Assembly (NCBI RefSeq): GCF_949287625.1 | Contig: NZ_CASEGO010000029.1 | Location: 1-24,380 of the forward strand | Direction: 5' to 3' | DNA length: 24,380 nt | Source: an uncultured Brachyspira sp. | GTDB taxonomy: Bacteria > Spirochaetota > Brachyspiria > Brachyspirales > Brachyspiraceae | Program-made: the position numbers and the translations under genes | In this document: positions 9,010 through 16,714 of the stretch, piece after piece | Layout of the letters: every line of letters begins with the position of its first letter | How positions within the stretch are numbered: the first letter of the stretch is position 1 | The notes under the pieces: generated by a model | What the model saw: the letters and a program-made list of their open reading frames with translations, nothing else | Databases searched by the model: none | What the model was told of the DNA's origin: nothing

Positions 9010-10431
9010 ATGAATAAAAAAACTAATATTATATTAATAACAGCAGACCAAATGAGAGCTGATTCTATAGGATATATCAACGAAGAAGTAAAAACCCCAG
9101 TATTAAACGAATTAGCAGAAAATGGAAGCGTATTTACCAATTCTTTTTGTTCGAGTCCTGTATGTACACCATCAAGAGCATCAATATTTACTGGAAGATA
9201 TCCTATGAATACAGGTGCTTGGAATATAGGTACAGAATTAGATGAAGATGAAATAACACTGGCAGATCATCTAAAAAAAGAAGGTTATTTTAATATAGCT
9301 TCTGGAAAAATGCATTTCAGACCGCAGCTCAAAAATCTTAACTGGGAATTTGAATATGTAGCTAAAAGAGACAGAGTAAGAGAAAAAGATAAAACATATT
9401 TCGGATTTGATATTACACATATAACAGAAGATGATAAACAAGGTGAATATTTAGATTTTGCCAATAGTCATGGATGCAATTTGGAAACTGGTAAAGGACA
9501 TGATGGAATTAACCCTATAAAAGAAGAATTACATCAAACTTATTGGACAGCTCAAAAAGCAATAGACGAAATGGATAATTTTGATTTTGATAAACCGTTA
9601 TTTATGTGGGTTAGTTTTGTAGATCCGCATCATCCTTTTGACCCTATAAAAAAATACTATGATATTTATAAAGATATTAAACCTAAAGAACTTAACAGCA
9701 AATTAAAATTAGATAGCAAAAGACCAGAATATCTAACCAAACAAGGAGATAGAGGATATTGGCCTGGAGGAGGTGAAGAACATAACTATTCAGAAAAAGA
9801 AATTGAAGAGATAAAAAAACTGTATTATGGTATGATTAGTTTTATAGATGCACAGATAGGTAGGATTATAGATAAATTAAAAGAAAAAAATGAATGGGAT
9901 AATACAATAATAATATTTACAAGCGATCATGGAGAATATTTGGGGGATTACGGATTATTAAGAAAAGGTCCTTTCATGTATGACTGCCTCATAAAAACTC
10001 CTTTACTATTTTATGGAAAAGATATTATAAAAAATAAAAGTGATGAGATAATAGAAAATATAGATATAGTACCAACAGTATTGGAATTAATAGGAAAAGA
10101 AGTACCTTATGGTATACAAGGTCATAGCATAAAAAATATACTTATAGGAAAAGATAAAGAAAAAACATACAAAAAAGGTGCTATTGTTACTTATGATGCT
10201 CATGATAGAGGCATATTTATAAAAACCTACAGAACTAAAAAATACAAACTTTCTATATTCTTAGATGAAGAATACGGAGAGTTTTATGATTTGCAAAAAG
10301 ATCCTAATGAGGAGAATAATTTATTTTTTAATAAGGAGTATGATGAAATAAAAAATAAATTAATTCTTGAAATGTGTCATAAGATAATAGAATGCAGTGA
10401 TCCTCTAAATAAAAGATATGCTAGTTGGTAA
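9010..10431 (+). CDS. Cytoplasmic Cys-type sulfatase (alkaline phosphatase superfamily)
   Basis: A 473-aa hydrolase predicted to cleave sulfate esters. The sulfatase signature C-T-P-S-R is at residues 52-56; Cys52 should be converted to formylglycine, the catalytic nucleophile. Other expected active-site residues are visible: Asp13 and Gln14 in ITADQMRAD (metal), Lys100 and His102 in GKMHF, His207 in DPHHP, Asp306-His307 in TSDHGEYLGD (metal) and Lys319 in RKGP. There is no signal peptide, so the enzyme should be cytoplasmic, like choline-sulfatase and phosphonate monoester hydrolase relatives and unlike secreted polysaccharide sulfatases. It is first in an operon with an ABC importer (40 nt before the binding-protein gene), which suggests the substrate is taken up intact. 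The substrate cannot be told from sequence; phosphodiester or phosphonate monoesters remain possible. A weak AAAGAGA site precedes the ATG. No formylglycine-generating enzyme or anSME is in the window. Confidence 0.92.
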   Translation: MNKKTNIILITADQMRADSIGYINEEVKTPVLNELAENGSVFTNSFCSSPVCTPSRASIFTGRYPMNTGAWNIGTELDEDEITLADHLKKEGYFNIASGKMHFRPQLKNLNWEFEYVAKRDRVREKDKTYFGFDITHITEDDKQGEYLDFANSHGCNLETGKGHDGINPIKEELHQTYWTAQKAIDEMDNFDFDKPLFMWVSFVDPHHPFDPIKKYYDIYKDIKPKELNSKLKLDSKRPEYLTKQGDRGYWPGGGEEHNYSEKEIEEIKKLYYGMISFIDAQIGRIIDKLKEKNEWDNTIIIFTSDHGEYLGDYGLLRKGPFMYDCLIKTPLLFYGKDIIKNKSDEIIENIDIVPTVLELIGKEVPYGIQGHSIKNILIGKDKEKTYKKGAIVTYDAHDRGIFIKTYRTKKYKLSIFLDEEYGEFYDLQKDPNEENNLFFNKEYDEIKNKLILEMCHKIIECSDPLNKRYASW

Positions 10432-10471
10432 TTTTTATTTAAATATATATTAATTTAAGGAGATAATAAAA

Positions 10472-11515
10472 ATGAAAAAAACATTAAAATTTATTATTAC
10501 GCTATTAATTGCAGTTACAAGTTTGTTTATATTAGCCTCATGTGCTAATAAAGGCTCATCATCTTCTGGAGATGCCAAAACATTAAAAGTAGCTGTAATG
10601 CCTTTTTTAAACTCTGTACCTATTGAGTATATGATAAATAACAAATTGGATCAAAAATATGGTTTTACAATTGAAACTGTATATTTCCCATCAGGCGGTC
10701 CTATGAATGAAGCATTAGGTGCTGGTTTATGGGAAGTTGGTACTTTAAGTGCTGCTTCTGTTTATTCTTTAGCTAATTATAATGCTCATGTTGTTGCTGA
10801 TATAGGACACTCTGAAGGCGGAATAGAAGTATTAGTTAATCCAGACTCCGACATTTTAACTGTAAAAGGTGTTAATAAAGACTTTCCAGAAGTTTACGGA
10901 GATGCTGCTACACTAAAAGGTAAAACTATAGCTGTACCTACTGGAACAATATCTCATTTAAATGTTATACATTGGTTAAGAGCTATAAATGTTGATCCTA
11001 ATACTGTTAATATAGTTCATATGGAATTCCCTCAGGCATATCAAGCATTAAAAGCAAAAAAAATAGATGCAGCTGCTTTAAATCCTCCTACTTCTTTTTC
11101 TGCTGAAGCTGACGGAATGAAAATAGTTTCTAGTTTAACTACATTAAATATACCTCAGTTTGACTCAATAATAGTATCAGATGAAGCATTTAATAATAAA
11201 AAAGATACTATAGTTTTATATATTAAAGCATTCTTAGAAGCATGCGATGCATTACAAGCTGATACTAATATGGCAGCAGAAGAATTATTAAATTGGTATA
11301 CAAAAAACGGATCAAGCTCTACTATAGAGGCATGTCAGTCTGAAGTAGCTACTCGTCCTTTTGTTACTACTGAAGAAATTAAAAATATAAAAATAGGAGA
11401 TTCTGTAAGAGTAACTGCTGACTTCTTTGCAAGCCAATCACTTATTACAGAAGATAAACTTCCTATTGTTGATAAAAATGTAGATACTGAATTATTAAAT
11501 AAAGCATTGAATTAA
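10472..11515 (+). CDS. ABC transporter substrate-binding lipoprotein (SsuA/TauA/NMT1-like)
   Basis: A 347-aa extracytoplasmic binding protein for the importer encoded downstream. Residues 1-23 are a lipoprotein signal with lipobox L-A-S-C, Cys24 being the lipid-anchored residue, followed by a Gly/Ser linker. The mature part starts LKVAVMPFLNSVP and continues with SGGPMNEALGAG, EVGTLSAASVYSLANY and LKGKTIAVPTGTISHL. This is the pattern of the type 2 periplasmic-binding fold family that includes the sulfonate, taurine, nitrate and thiamine-precursor binders. It has a strong AAGGAGA ribosome site (10457-10463). Given the permease/ATPase type and the sulfatase upstream, the ligand is probably a small sulfated or sulfonated compound; this is inference from context, and the family is broad enough for other ligands. 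Confidence 0.88.
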   Translation: MKKTLKFIITLLIAVTSLFILASCANKGSSSSGDAKTLKVAVMPFLNSVPIEYMINNKLDQKYGFTIETVYFPSGGPMNEALGAGLWEVGTLSAASVYSLANYNAHVVADIGHSEGGIEVLVNPDSDILTVKGVNKDFPEVYGDAATLKGKTIAVPTGTISHLNVIHWLRAINVDPNTVNIVHMEFPQAYQALKAKKIDAAALNPPTSFSAEADGMKIVSSLTTLNIPQFDSIIVSDEAFNNKKDTIVLYIKAFLEACDALQADTNMAAEELLNWYTKNGSSSTIEACQSEVATRPFVTTEEIKNIKIGDSVRVTADFFASQSLITEDKLPIVDKNVDTELLNKALN

Positions 11516-11542
11516 TAATATAATTGTAAAGGACTTTATAAA

Positions 11543-12376
11543 ATGGAAGAGAATATAATAATTAATTCCTCACTTAAAGAAAAAGAAAAAATCGTCATAG
11601 CCAATAAAAAAAGAGAGAGAAATAAATTTTTTATTATATCTGTAATATCTGTTGTAATATTTCTTATAATATGGCAGTTAATAACAGATGTATTTAAATT
11701 ATTTCCTTCATATTCTCTTCCAAGTCCTTATACAGTTTTTAAATCCTTTATTTATAAACTTACAAACAAAGCACCAGATAATGGTACATTATTCCAGCAT
11801 ATATTAGCTTCTTTGCAAGTAGCATTAACTGGTTATTTTTTAGGTGCTGCTATAGGAATACCGCTTGGCATATGTATGGCTTGGTTTAAAAAATTCAATT
11901 TAGTAGCAACTCCATTATTCGACCTTATAAGACCGATACCTACTATAGCATGGATACCTATGATGATATTATGGTTTGGTATAGGATTAGGAGCAAAATC
12001 AGCAATAGTATTTATGTCTGCATTTGTACCTTGCGTTATTAATACATACAGCGGAATAAAAGCCACTACACAGGTACATTTATGGGTTGCTCAGACTTTC
12101 GGAGCTTCAAGAGGACAAATGCTTAAAGAAGTTGCAATACCTACAGCCTTGCCTTATATATTTACAGGACTTAGAGTATCATTGGGGGCTTCTTGGACTT
12201 CTCTATGTGCTGCTGAAATGCTTGCTGCAAGCAGAGGTTTAGGATTTATGATACAGTTAAATAGACAGTTAGCTAGGGCTGATTTAATAATAGTTGGTAT
12301 GCTTACAATAGGGGCAGTAGGTGCTATTCTATCAGTGGGATTAGGATATTTAGAGAAGAAATTTGTTAAGAGATGA
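11543..12376 (+). CDS. ABC transporter permease 1 (SsuC/TauC-like)
   Basis: A 277-aa inner-membrane permease of the binding-protein-dependent transport family. A basic N-terminal stretch (about residues 10-29, rich in K, E and R) precedes the first membrane helix IISVISVVIFLIIWQLI, and about five more helices follow. The EAA-type coupling loop is visible as TFGASRGQMLKEVAIPTALPYI, followed by GLRVSLGASW. The segment IRPIPTIAWIPMMILWFGIG is typical of sulfonate/taurine/nitrate permeases. AAAGGA (11528-11533) is the ribosome site. It differs clearly from the permease encoded 12 nt downstream, so the membrane channel is probably a heterodimer. Confidence 0.9.
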   Translation: MEENIIINSSLKEKEKIVIANKKRERNKFFIISVISVVIFLIIWQLITDVFKLFPSYSLPSPYTVFKSFIYKLTNKAPDNGTLFQHILASLQVALTGYFLGAAIGIPLGICMAWFKKFNLVATPLFDLIRPIPTIAWIPMMILWFGIGLGAKSAIVFMSAFVPCVINTYSGIKATTQVHLWVAQTFGASRGQMLKEVAIPTALPYIFTGLRVSLGASWTSLCAAEMLAASRGLGFMIQLNRQLARADLIIVGMLTIGAVGAILSVGLGYLEKKFVKR

Positions 12377-12388
12377 TAAGGGGTATTT

Positions 12389-13183
12389 ATGAAAGATAAA
12401 AAAAGAATTAAATTATCCGATTTTGAAAAACCTATTTGGGCAGTCATATCCATAGCAGGATTTTTGGTAGTATGGCAGTTATTAACAACTTATACCCCTA
12501 TAAAAATAACTACACCTAAACCATTAGAAGTATTTAAATTTTTAATATGGAGTATAAATCATAATATAGGTCAGCAAACCATATTGGGACATGTACTAAT
12601 AAGTATATTCAGAGTATTAGCAGGTTTTGCAATAGGTGCTGTAACAGGAATTATACTAGGTATATCTATGGGAGTAAATAAATATGTAAGAGCTGTAGTA
12701 AGACCATTTTTTGAAGTATTCAGACAAATACCTCCCATAGCTTGGATACCTATGGCTATACTTTGGTTCGGAATAGGGGAGGTTCCAAAAATATTTATAA
12801 TATTTATTGGTACTTTCGTTAATGTTACTTTAAACGCTTATGCAGGAAGTTCACAGGTTAATCCCACTTTAATAGGTGCTGCTAAAATGCTTGGCTCTAA
12901 TGAAAGAGATATATTCTTGCATGTTATACTTCCAGCTTCAGTACCTCAAATATTTAATGGAATGCAGGTAGGTTTTTCCGTAAGCTGGATGGGTGTATTA
13001 GCTGCTGAAATGGTTAGTTCATTTGCAGGTGTAGGCTGGGTTATAATAAGAGGGTCTGATACAGCAAATATTCCTCAGGTTTTGGCTGGTATGATAACTA
13101 TAGGTATAGTTGGTTTATTATTATCTTCTTTAATGAGATATATAGAAAAAAGATTAACTATTTGGAATTCTACAGGAATATAA
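12389..13183 (+). CDS. ABC transporter permease 2 (SsuC/TauC-like)
   Basis: A 264-aa permease of the same family as its upstream neighbour. Membrane helices begin at about residue 15 (AVISIAGFLVVWQLL). FRQIPPIAWIPMAILWFGIG is the family hallmark, and the coupling loop reads AAKMLGSNERDIFLHVILPA, then GMQVGFSVSWMGVLAAEM. The start follows AAGGGG (12378-12383) after a 12-nt gap from permease 1, which implies coupled translation. SsuC and TauC systems normally use one permease gene as a homodimer; two paralogues side by side, each with the full coupling loop, suggest a heterodimeric channel. Confidence 0.9.
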   Translation: MKDKKRIKLSDFEKPIWAVISIAGFLVVWQLLTTYTPIKITTPKPLEVFKFLIWSINHNIGQQTILGHVLISIFRVLAGFAIGAVTGIILGISMGVNKYVRAVVRPFFEVFRQIPPIAWIPMAILWFGIGEVPKIFIIFIGTFVNVTLNAYAGSSQVNPTLIGAAKMLGSNERDIFLHVILPASVPQIFNGMQVGFSVSWMGVLAAEMVSSFAGVGWVIIRGSDTANIPQVLAGMITIGIVGLLLSSLMRYIEKRLTIWNSTGI

Positions 13184-13202
13184 AATTAATTTAGGTTGTA
13201 TT

Positions 13203-13961
13203 ATGGAAAATAAAACTATTATAAAAATGAATCATGTAAATAAAGTATTTTTCAGCGAACATGGATATAAAGAAGTCATAAAAGATATTAGCCTTGAAGT
13301 TAAAGAAAATGAATTTGTGGTATTATTCGGACCAGGTCAATGCGGAAAAACTACATTAATAAATTTAATAGCAGGATTAGAAACATCTGAAGACTCTGAT
13401 ATAGTAGTTAATGGCAAAAAGGTAACAGCACCGCACCCTGAGAGAGGGGTTGTATATCAGACTACAGCTTTATTTCCATTTTTAACCGTTATGGAAAATG
13501 TAGAGTTCGGTCCTAGAGCAAGAGGCATACCAAAAAAAGAAAGAAGAGAAAAAGCCAAATATTATATAGATTTAGTAGGTCTTAACGGATTTGAAAATAG
13601 TTATCCTAATCAATTATCAGGAGGTATGAGGCAGAGGGTAGGTATAGCGAGGGCTTACTGCAATGAACCAGTTGTAATGCTTCTTGATGAGCCTTTCGGA
13701 CATTTGGATGCACAAACAAGGTATATGATGGAAGAAGAAATTGAAAAAATTTGGCAGAAAGAAAAAAGAACTGTTGTATTTGTTACTAACAATATTGAAG
13801 AAGCTGTATATTTAGGTGATAGAATAATACTTCTTACAAATTGTCCTACAGTTGTAAAAAAAGAATATATTATAGATTTGCCAAGACCTAGAAAATTAAC
13901 AGACCCTAATTTCTTAAAAATTAGAAATGAAATAAATGACAATATGGATATAACTCTATAA
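13203..13961 (+). CDS. ABC transporter ATPase A (SsuB/TauB-like) with Asn in place of the switch His
   Basis: A 252-aa nucleotide-binding subunit. Walker A is GPGQCGKTT (43-51), the Q-loop is in VVYQTTALFPFLT, the signature LSGGMRQR starts at residue 138, and Walker B is VVMLLDEPFGHLD with the catalytic Glu present. The switch region reads VFVTNNIEEA: residue 196, normally the His of the H-loop, is Asn (codon AAC, 13788-13790). The P-loop also has an unusual Gln at position 46. The signature is canonical. It lies 19 nt after permease 2, with only a weak AGG (13193-13195) as ribosome site. It probably pairs with ATPase B encoded directly downstream; see the finding on asymmetric ATP sites. ABC ATPase identity is certain, ligand specificity is not. 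Confidence 0.92.
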   Translation: MENKTIIKMNHVNKVFFSEHGYKEVIKDISLEVKENEFVVLFGPGQCGKTTLINLIAGLETSEDSDIVVNGKKVTAPHPERGVVYQTTALFPFLTVMENVEFGPRARGIPKKERREKAKYYIDLVGLNGFENSYPNQLSGGMRQRVGIARAYCNEPVVMLLDEPFGHLDAQTRYMMEEEIEKIWQKEKRTVVFVTNNIEEAVYLGDRIILLTNCPTVVKKEYIIDLPRPRKLTDPNFLKIRNEINDNMDITL

Positions 13962-13979
13962 CATTAAAAGGATATACTT

Positions 13980-14732
13980 ATGACAAATGATACTAGAGAA
14001 GTTAAAGTAAAAGTTTCAAGACTTACAAAAAAATTCGGAGATTTATTGGTTTTAAATGATATATCATTTGATGTTATGAAAGGTGAGTTCTTATGTATAG
14101 TAGGTCCTACAGGATGCGGTAAAACTACATTCTTAAACAGCCTTACTAAACTATATAAACCAACCTACGGGGCTATACGAATAGACGGCGAACATGTAGA
14201 TTTGAAAAAACATGATATAGCATATATATTTCAGGAATATTCTACTATGCCTTGGCTCAAAGTAGAAGAAAACATTAAATTCGGATTAAAAATAAAAAAA
14301 CTTCCTCAGGATATAATAAATGAAAGGGCTGATAAGGTTATAAAAATGGTAGGGCTTGAAAAGTTTAGAAATTTTTATCCAAGCGAACTTTCTGCTAGTA
14401 TGCTTCAAAGAGTAGTTATAGCTAGGGCATTTGCTGTAGAACCAGAACTTCTTTTAATGGACGAACCTTACGGACAATTAGATGTATCTTTAAGGTTTAA
14501 ATTAGAAGATGAACTTTTAAATATATGGAAAACTTTGGGAACTACCATAATATTTATCACTCATAATATTGAGGAAGCAGTTTATTTAGGAGAAAGAGTT
14601 TTGGTATTGACTAATAAACCTACTTCTATAAAAAAAGAAATACATATAGATTTGCAGCATCCGAGAAATATTGCTGATCCTAAATTTGTTGAATATAGAG
14701 AAGAGATAACAGAACTTATAAAGTGGTGGTAA
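13980..14732 (+). CDS. ABC transporter ATPase B (SsuB/TauB-like) with degenerate signature motif
   Basis: A 250-aa nucleotide-binding subunit, last gene of the operon, 18 nt after ATPase A with an AAAAGGA site (13966-13972). Walker A GPTGCGKTT (42-50), the Q-loop in AYIFQEYSTMPWLK, Walker B LLLMDEPYGQLD and the switch His195 (FITHNIEEA) are all intact. The ABC signature is not: residues 137-141 read LSASM where the family has LSGGM (codons GCT AGT, 14394-14399). The signature contacts ATP bound to the partner subunit, so this loss affects the site whose Walker motifs come from ATPase A. The C-terminal part (LTNKPTSIKKEIHIDLQHPR) matches the same region of ATPase A (LTNCPTVVKKEYIIDLPRPR), so the two arose by duplication and then diverged. 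Confidence 0.92.
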   Translation: MTNDTREVKVKVSRLTKKFGDLLVLNDISFDVMKGEFLCIVGPTGCGKTTFLNSLTKLYKPTYGAIRIDGEHVDLKKHDIAYIFQEYSTMPWLKVEENIKFGLKIKKLPQDIINERADKVIKMVGLEKFRNFYPSELSASMLQRVVIARAFAVEPELLLMDEPYGQLDVSLRFKLEDELLNIWKTLGTTIIFITHNIEEAVYLGERVLVLTNKPTSIKKEIHIDLQHPRNIADPKFVEYREEITELIKWW

Positions 14733-14760
14733 AATATTTATTAGTATATACCTAAACAAA

Positions 14761-15043
14761 TACAGTTTGTCAAAATGAAGTTATATTTTGTTTTTAATAT
14801 ATGGGGCTTTGCCCCACACCCCAGTTATTTTATGACGTCTGTACGCCTGTGGCGAAAGAACTGCATTTTTAGCCTAAATTTTAAGTATTACCATACATTT
14901 AATACATATTTTTAAAATATAAAGTTCTAACAATTATGTTTTTCGTGAAGCATATCCGAAGGATAAAAACTTTTTTGTGCGGCAAAAAAGTTGATAATTT
15001 TGTATAATGTGCACCAATTGACAAAATAAAATTGTTCCAGTAT
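14761..15043. repeat. Dispersed intergenic repeat, member 1
   Basis: This fills most of the 342-bp gap between the operon and the convergent LacI gene. Bases 14977-15043 match the reverse complement of 23654-23720 at 66 of 67 positions, and the similarity goes on leftward through tttcgtgaagcatatcc and the stretch around gcctaaattttaagtattacc. The core, with GGGGC-ttt-GCCCC (14803-14815), then ccacacccc and gtacgcctgtggcgaaa, resembles the core of the elements at 16409-16654 and 23572-24100. This copy has no agacttgtttc-type terminal repeat; tttgtcaa (14766) and ttgacaaa (15019) are a possible shorter inverted pair. The short G+C hairpin has no U-tract, so I do not call it a terminator. Confidence 0.8.
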
Positions 15044-15074
15044 ATAACTAAAAATAAATAATTAATACAAAATA

Positions 15075-16109
15075 CTATAATAAATTTTCTCTGAATATTA
15101 CCTGTGTTTCTATATATGTGTATCTTTTATCTGGTATAGTTTTTGTAAGTAAATATTCAAATAAAACTTTTATTGCTCTGTATCCTTGTTCTTTTGGATT
15201 TTGTGTTATTGAAGCTATGATACCTCTGTCCAAAAGCCCATCTTTTACAACTTCCGAAAAATCATACGTTATAATTTTTATTTTATTATAAAGACCTAAT
15301 TCTTTGACAGCATTTATAACATATTTACTGGTTTCTGCTCCCGGACATATGACTACATCTGTATCATTATATTTCAATAAATTATACTTACTCTTATCAA
15401 AATTGAGATTGTTATCTTTTTCCATTTCTATTATAGACTGAAGCCTGACATTTTGATAATCTGTTTTAAGTCTGTTTGCCAAACTATCAACACGTTTTTT
15501 ATTACCAAGCATTTTATTAAAATTATTAGAAAATACAAGCAAATTAATAGGATTCCCATTAGATATAATATTTAAAAGAGAAGCTGCTATCTCTCCTGCC
15601 AAATCATAATTACAGCCGACATATGCTATACAATCATTACTATTTACAAAAGAGTTTAAAAGTACTATAGGAAAATTATTATGATGAAGCTCAGATATTT
15701 TATTTATAACTCTATTATCATTTATAGCAACTATTGCCATAGCATTAGCACCTTCTTGAACAGCCTCGTCTATAAGCTCTAACTGATTATCCGCATCAAA
15801 ATCTTTACAGCGTTTTATAATAACAGACATTCTAAACTCTTCTATTTCTTTTCCTGCAATCTCTATACCTTTTATAACATCTTCAAAAAATACATTATTA
15901 TAAGTATTGAGTACAGCAGCTATTTTGAATTTCTTTTTTCTTATGGCAAGAGATTTAGCTATTTTATCTGGCTTGTAATTTAATGATTTAGCAATATCAA
16001 GTATTTTTTGTTCAACTTCAGGATCAATACGTCCTCTGTTATTTAAAGCCCTATCGACAGTTCCTATTGAAACTCCTGCAAGTTTGGCTATTTCTCTTAT
16101 AGTGGCCAT
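15075..16109 (-). CDS. LacI-family transcriptional regulator
   Basis: A 344-aa DNA-binding regulator. Residues 2-50 form the LacI helix-turn-helix (ATIREIAKLAGVSIGTVDRALNNRGRID), and the hinge helix lies near residues 50-57 (DKIAKSLA). The rest, from about residue 60, is a sugar-binding-type periplasmic-binding-like effector domain (IAAVLNTYNNVFFEDVIKGIE onward; DLAGEIAASLL; VVICPGAETSKYVI). The recognition helix has GTVDRAL rather than the common TVSRVL, a variant seen in a LacI subgroup. The ATG follows an AGGA (16117-16120) and a good promoter. It is transcribed toward the sulfatase/ABC operon (tail to tail, separated by a repeat), so control of that operon is possible but not shown; I found no shared operator. 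LacI effectors are usually carbohydrates. Confidence 0.93.
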   Translation of the reverse strand: MATIREIAKLAGVSIGTVDRALNNRGRIDPEVEQKILDIAKSLNYKPDKIAKSLAIRKKKFKIAAVLNTYNNVFFEDVIKGIEIAGKEIEEFRMSVIIKRCKDFDADNQLELIDEAVQEGANAMAIVAINDNRVINKISELHHNNFPIVLLNSFVNSNDCIAYVGCNYDLAGEIAASLLNIISNGNPINLLVFSNNFNKMLGNKKRVDSLANRLKTDYQNVRLQSIIEMEKDNNLNFDKSKYNLLKYNDTDVVICPGAETSKYVINAVKELGLYNKIKIITYDFSEVVKDGLLDRGIIASITQNPKEQGYRAIKVLFEYLLTKTIPDKRYTYIETQVIFRENLL

Positions 16110-16143
16110 ATTAAAATCCTATTTTATTTAATTTTATAAACAT

Positions 16144-16171
16144 AATATAATGATTTTATTTTTTCTGTCAA
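16144..16171 (-). promoter_or_regulatory. Promoter of the LacI-family gene
   Basis: On the minus strand, TTGACA (16171-16166) and TATATT (16149-16144) are separated by 16 nt, with the start codon 35 nt downstream of the -10 box. No convincing autoregulatory palindrome is visible. Confidence 0.6.
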
Positions 16172-16299
16172 ATATTTTATTATAATTTTTAATCATATAA
16201 AAAAATATAATATTGAAAAAATAAATATATACTTCATAAAAATCATAGCAAAATGGAACTTGATAAGAGTAGGCTAGGGGATATATATTATTTTTTAAT

Positions 16300-16408
16300 A
16301 GCCTCGTTTCAAAGTACTTAAAAAGTACTTAACAAGAATATATATAAAATTTTTATATAATTTATTATTATTTACATATTAGCAGTATGACTAAAAACTG
16401 CATATATC
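16300..16408. repeat. Degenerate end of the dispersed repeat, with a duplicated AAGTACTT
   Basis: AGCCTCGTTTCAAAGTACTT (16300-16319) resembles the acttgacaag-side end of the 16409-16654 element read from its right side (agacttgtttcaaaagtact). The palindrome AAGTACTT occurs twice (16312-16319 and 16323-16330) as an 11-bp duplication. The following AT-rich part ends in aactgcatatatc directly before the intact element, and gactgcatattt also lies inside that element. This suggests a truncated older copy next to the intact one. Confidence 0.45.
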
Positions 16409-16654
16409 AGACTTGTTTCAAAACTAATTTTATTTATAATTGCGGGGACTAGCCCCCACACCCCCACTTCTTTTGCCGTCTAGGCACCTACTCGGTGGTG
16501 ACCCATACGAAGTACGCCTGCGGCGAGAAGCAAAAGGACTGCATATTTATATACTTAAATAATAAGTTATACAACATTTAAAACATTATTTTAATAATTT
16601 ATGAATTAGCAAAATTTCAAATATAATCTTGTCAAGTACTTTTGAAACAAGTCT
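16409..16654. repeat. MITE-like element with terminal inverted repeats, member 2 (246 bp)
   Basis: The ends AGACTTGTTTCAAA (from 16409) and TTTGAAACAAGTCT (16641-16654) are perfect 14-bp inverted repeats. Next to the left end is tttatttataattgcggggactagcccc. The same string, with few changes, follows the right end of the 23572-24100 element read on the opposite strand. The interior (16441-16545) is rich in G+C and contains cacacccccacttcttttgccgtc and gtacgcctgcggcgagaagc; the rest is AT-rich. It has no coding frame of note. No clear target-site duplication: flanks are atatc and attgt. A non-autonomous mobile or hairpin-forming repeat is the best reading. Confidence 0.8.
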
Positions 16655-16689
16655 ATTGTATAAACTATAAAATTGCAATAGATACATTA

Positions 16690-16714
16690 ATTTAAATAAC
16701 TATATTATTTAAAT
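16690..16714 (-). terminator. Weak AT-only hairpin at the end of phoU
   Basis: ATTTAAATAA (16690-16699) and TTATTTAAAT (16705-16714) pair perfectly around a 5-nt loop and overlap the phoU stop codon. The stem has no G-C pair and no real U-tract follows on the minus strand, so a terminator role is doubtful. Confidence 0.25.

Noticed and set aside
8913..9140. Minus-strand frame of 75 codons
   Set aside because: It overlaps the sulfatase start and its promoter on the other strand and has no ribosome site or family pattern.
14803..14815. GGGGC-ttt-GCCCC as an intrinsic terminator of the sulfatase operon
   Set aside because: The 5-bp stem is followed by acacccc rather than a T-run and belongs to the dispersed repeat core.
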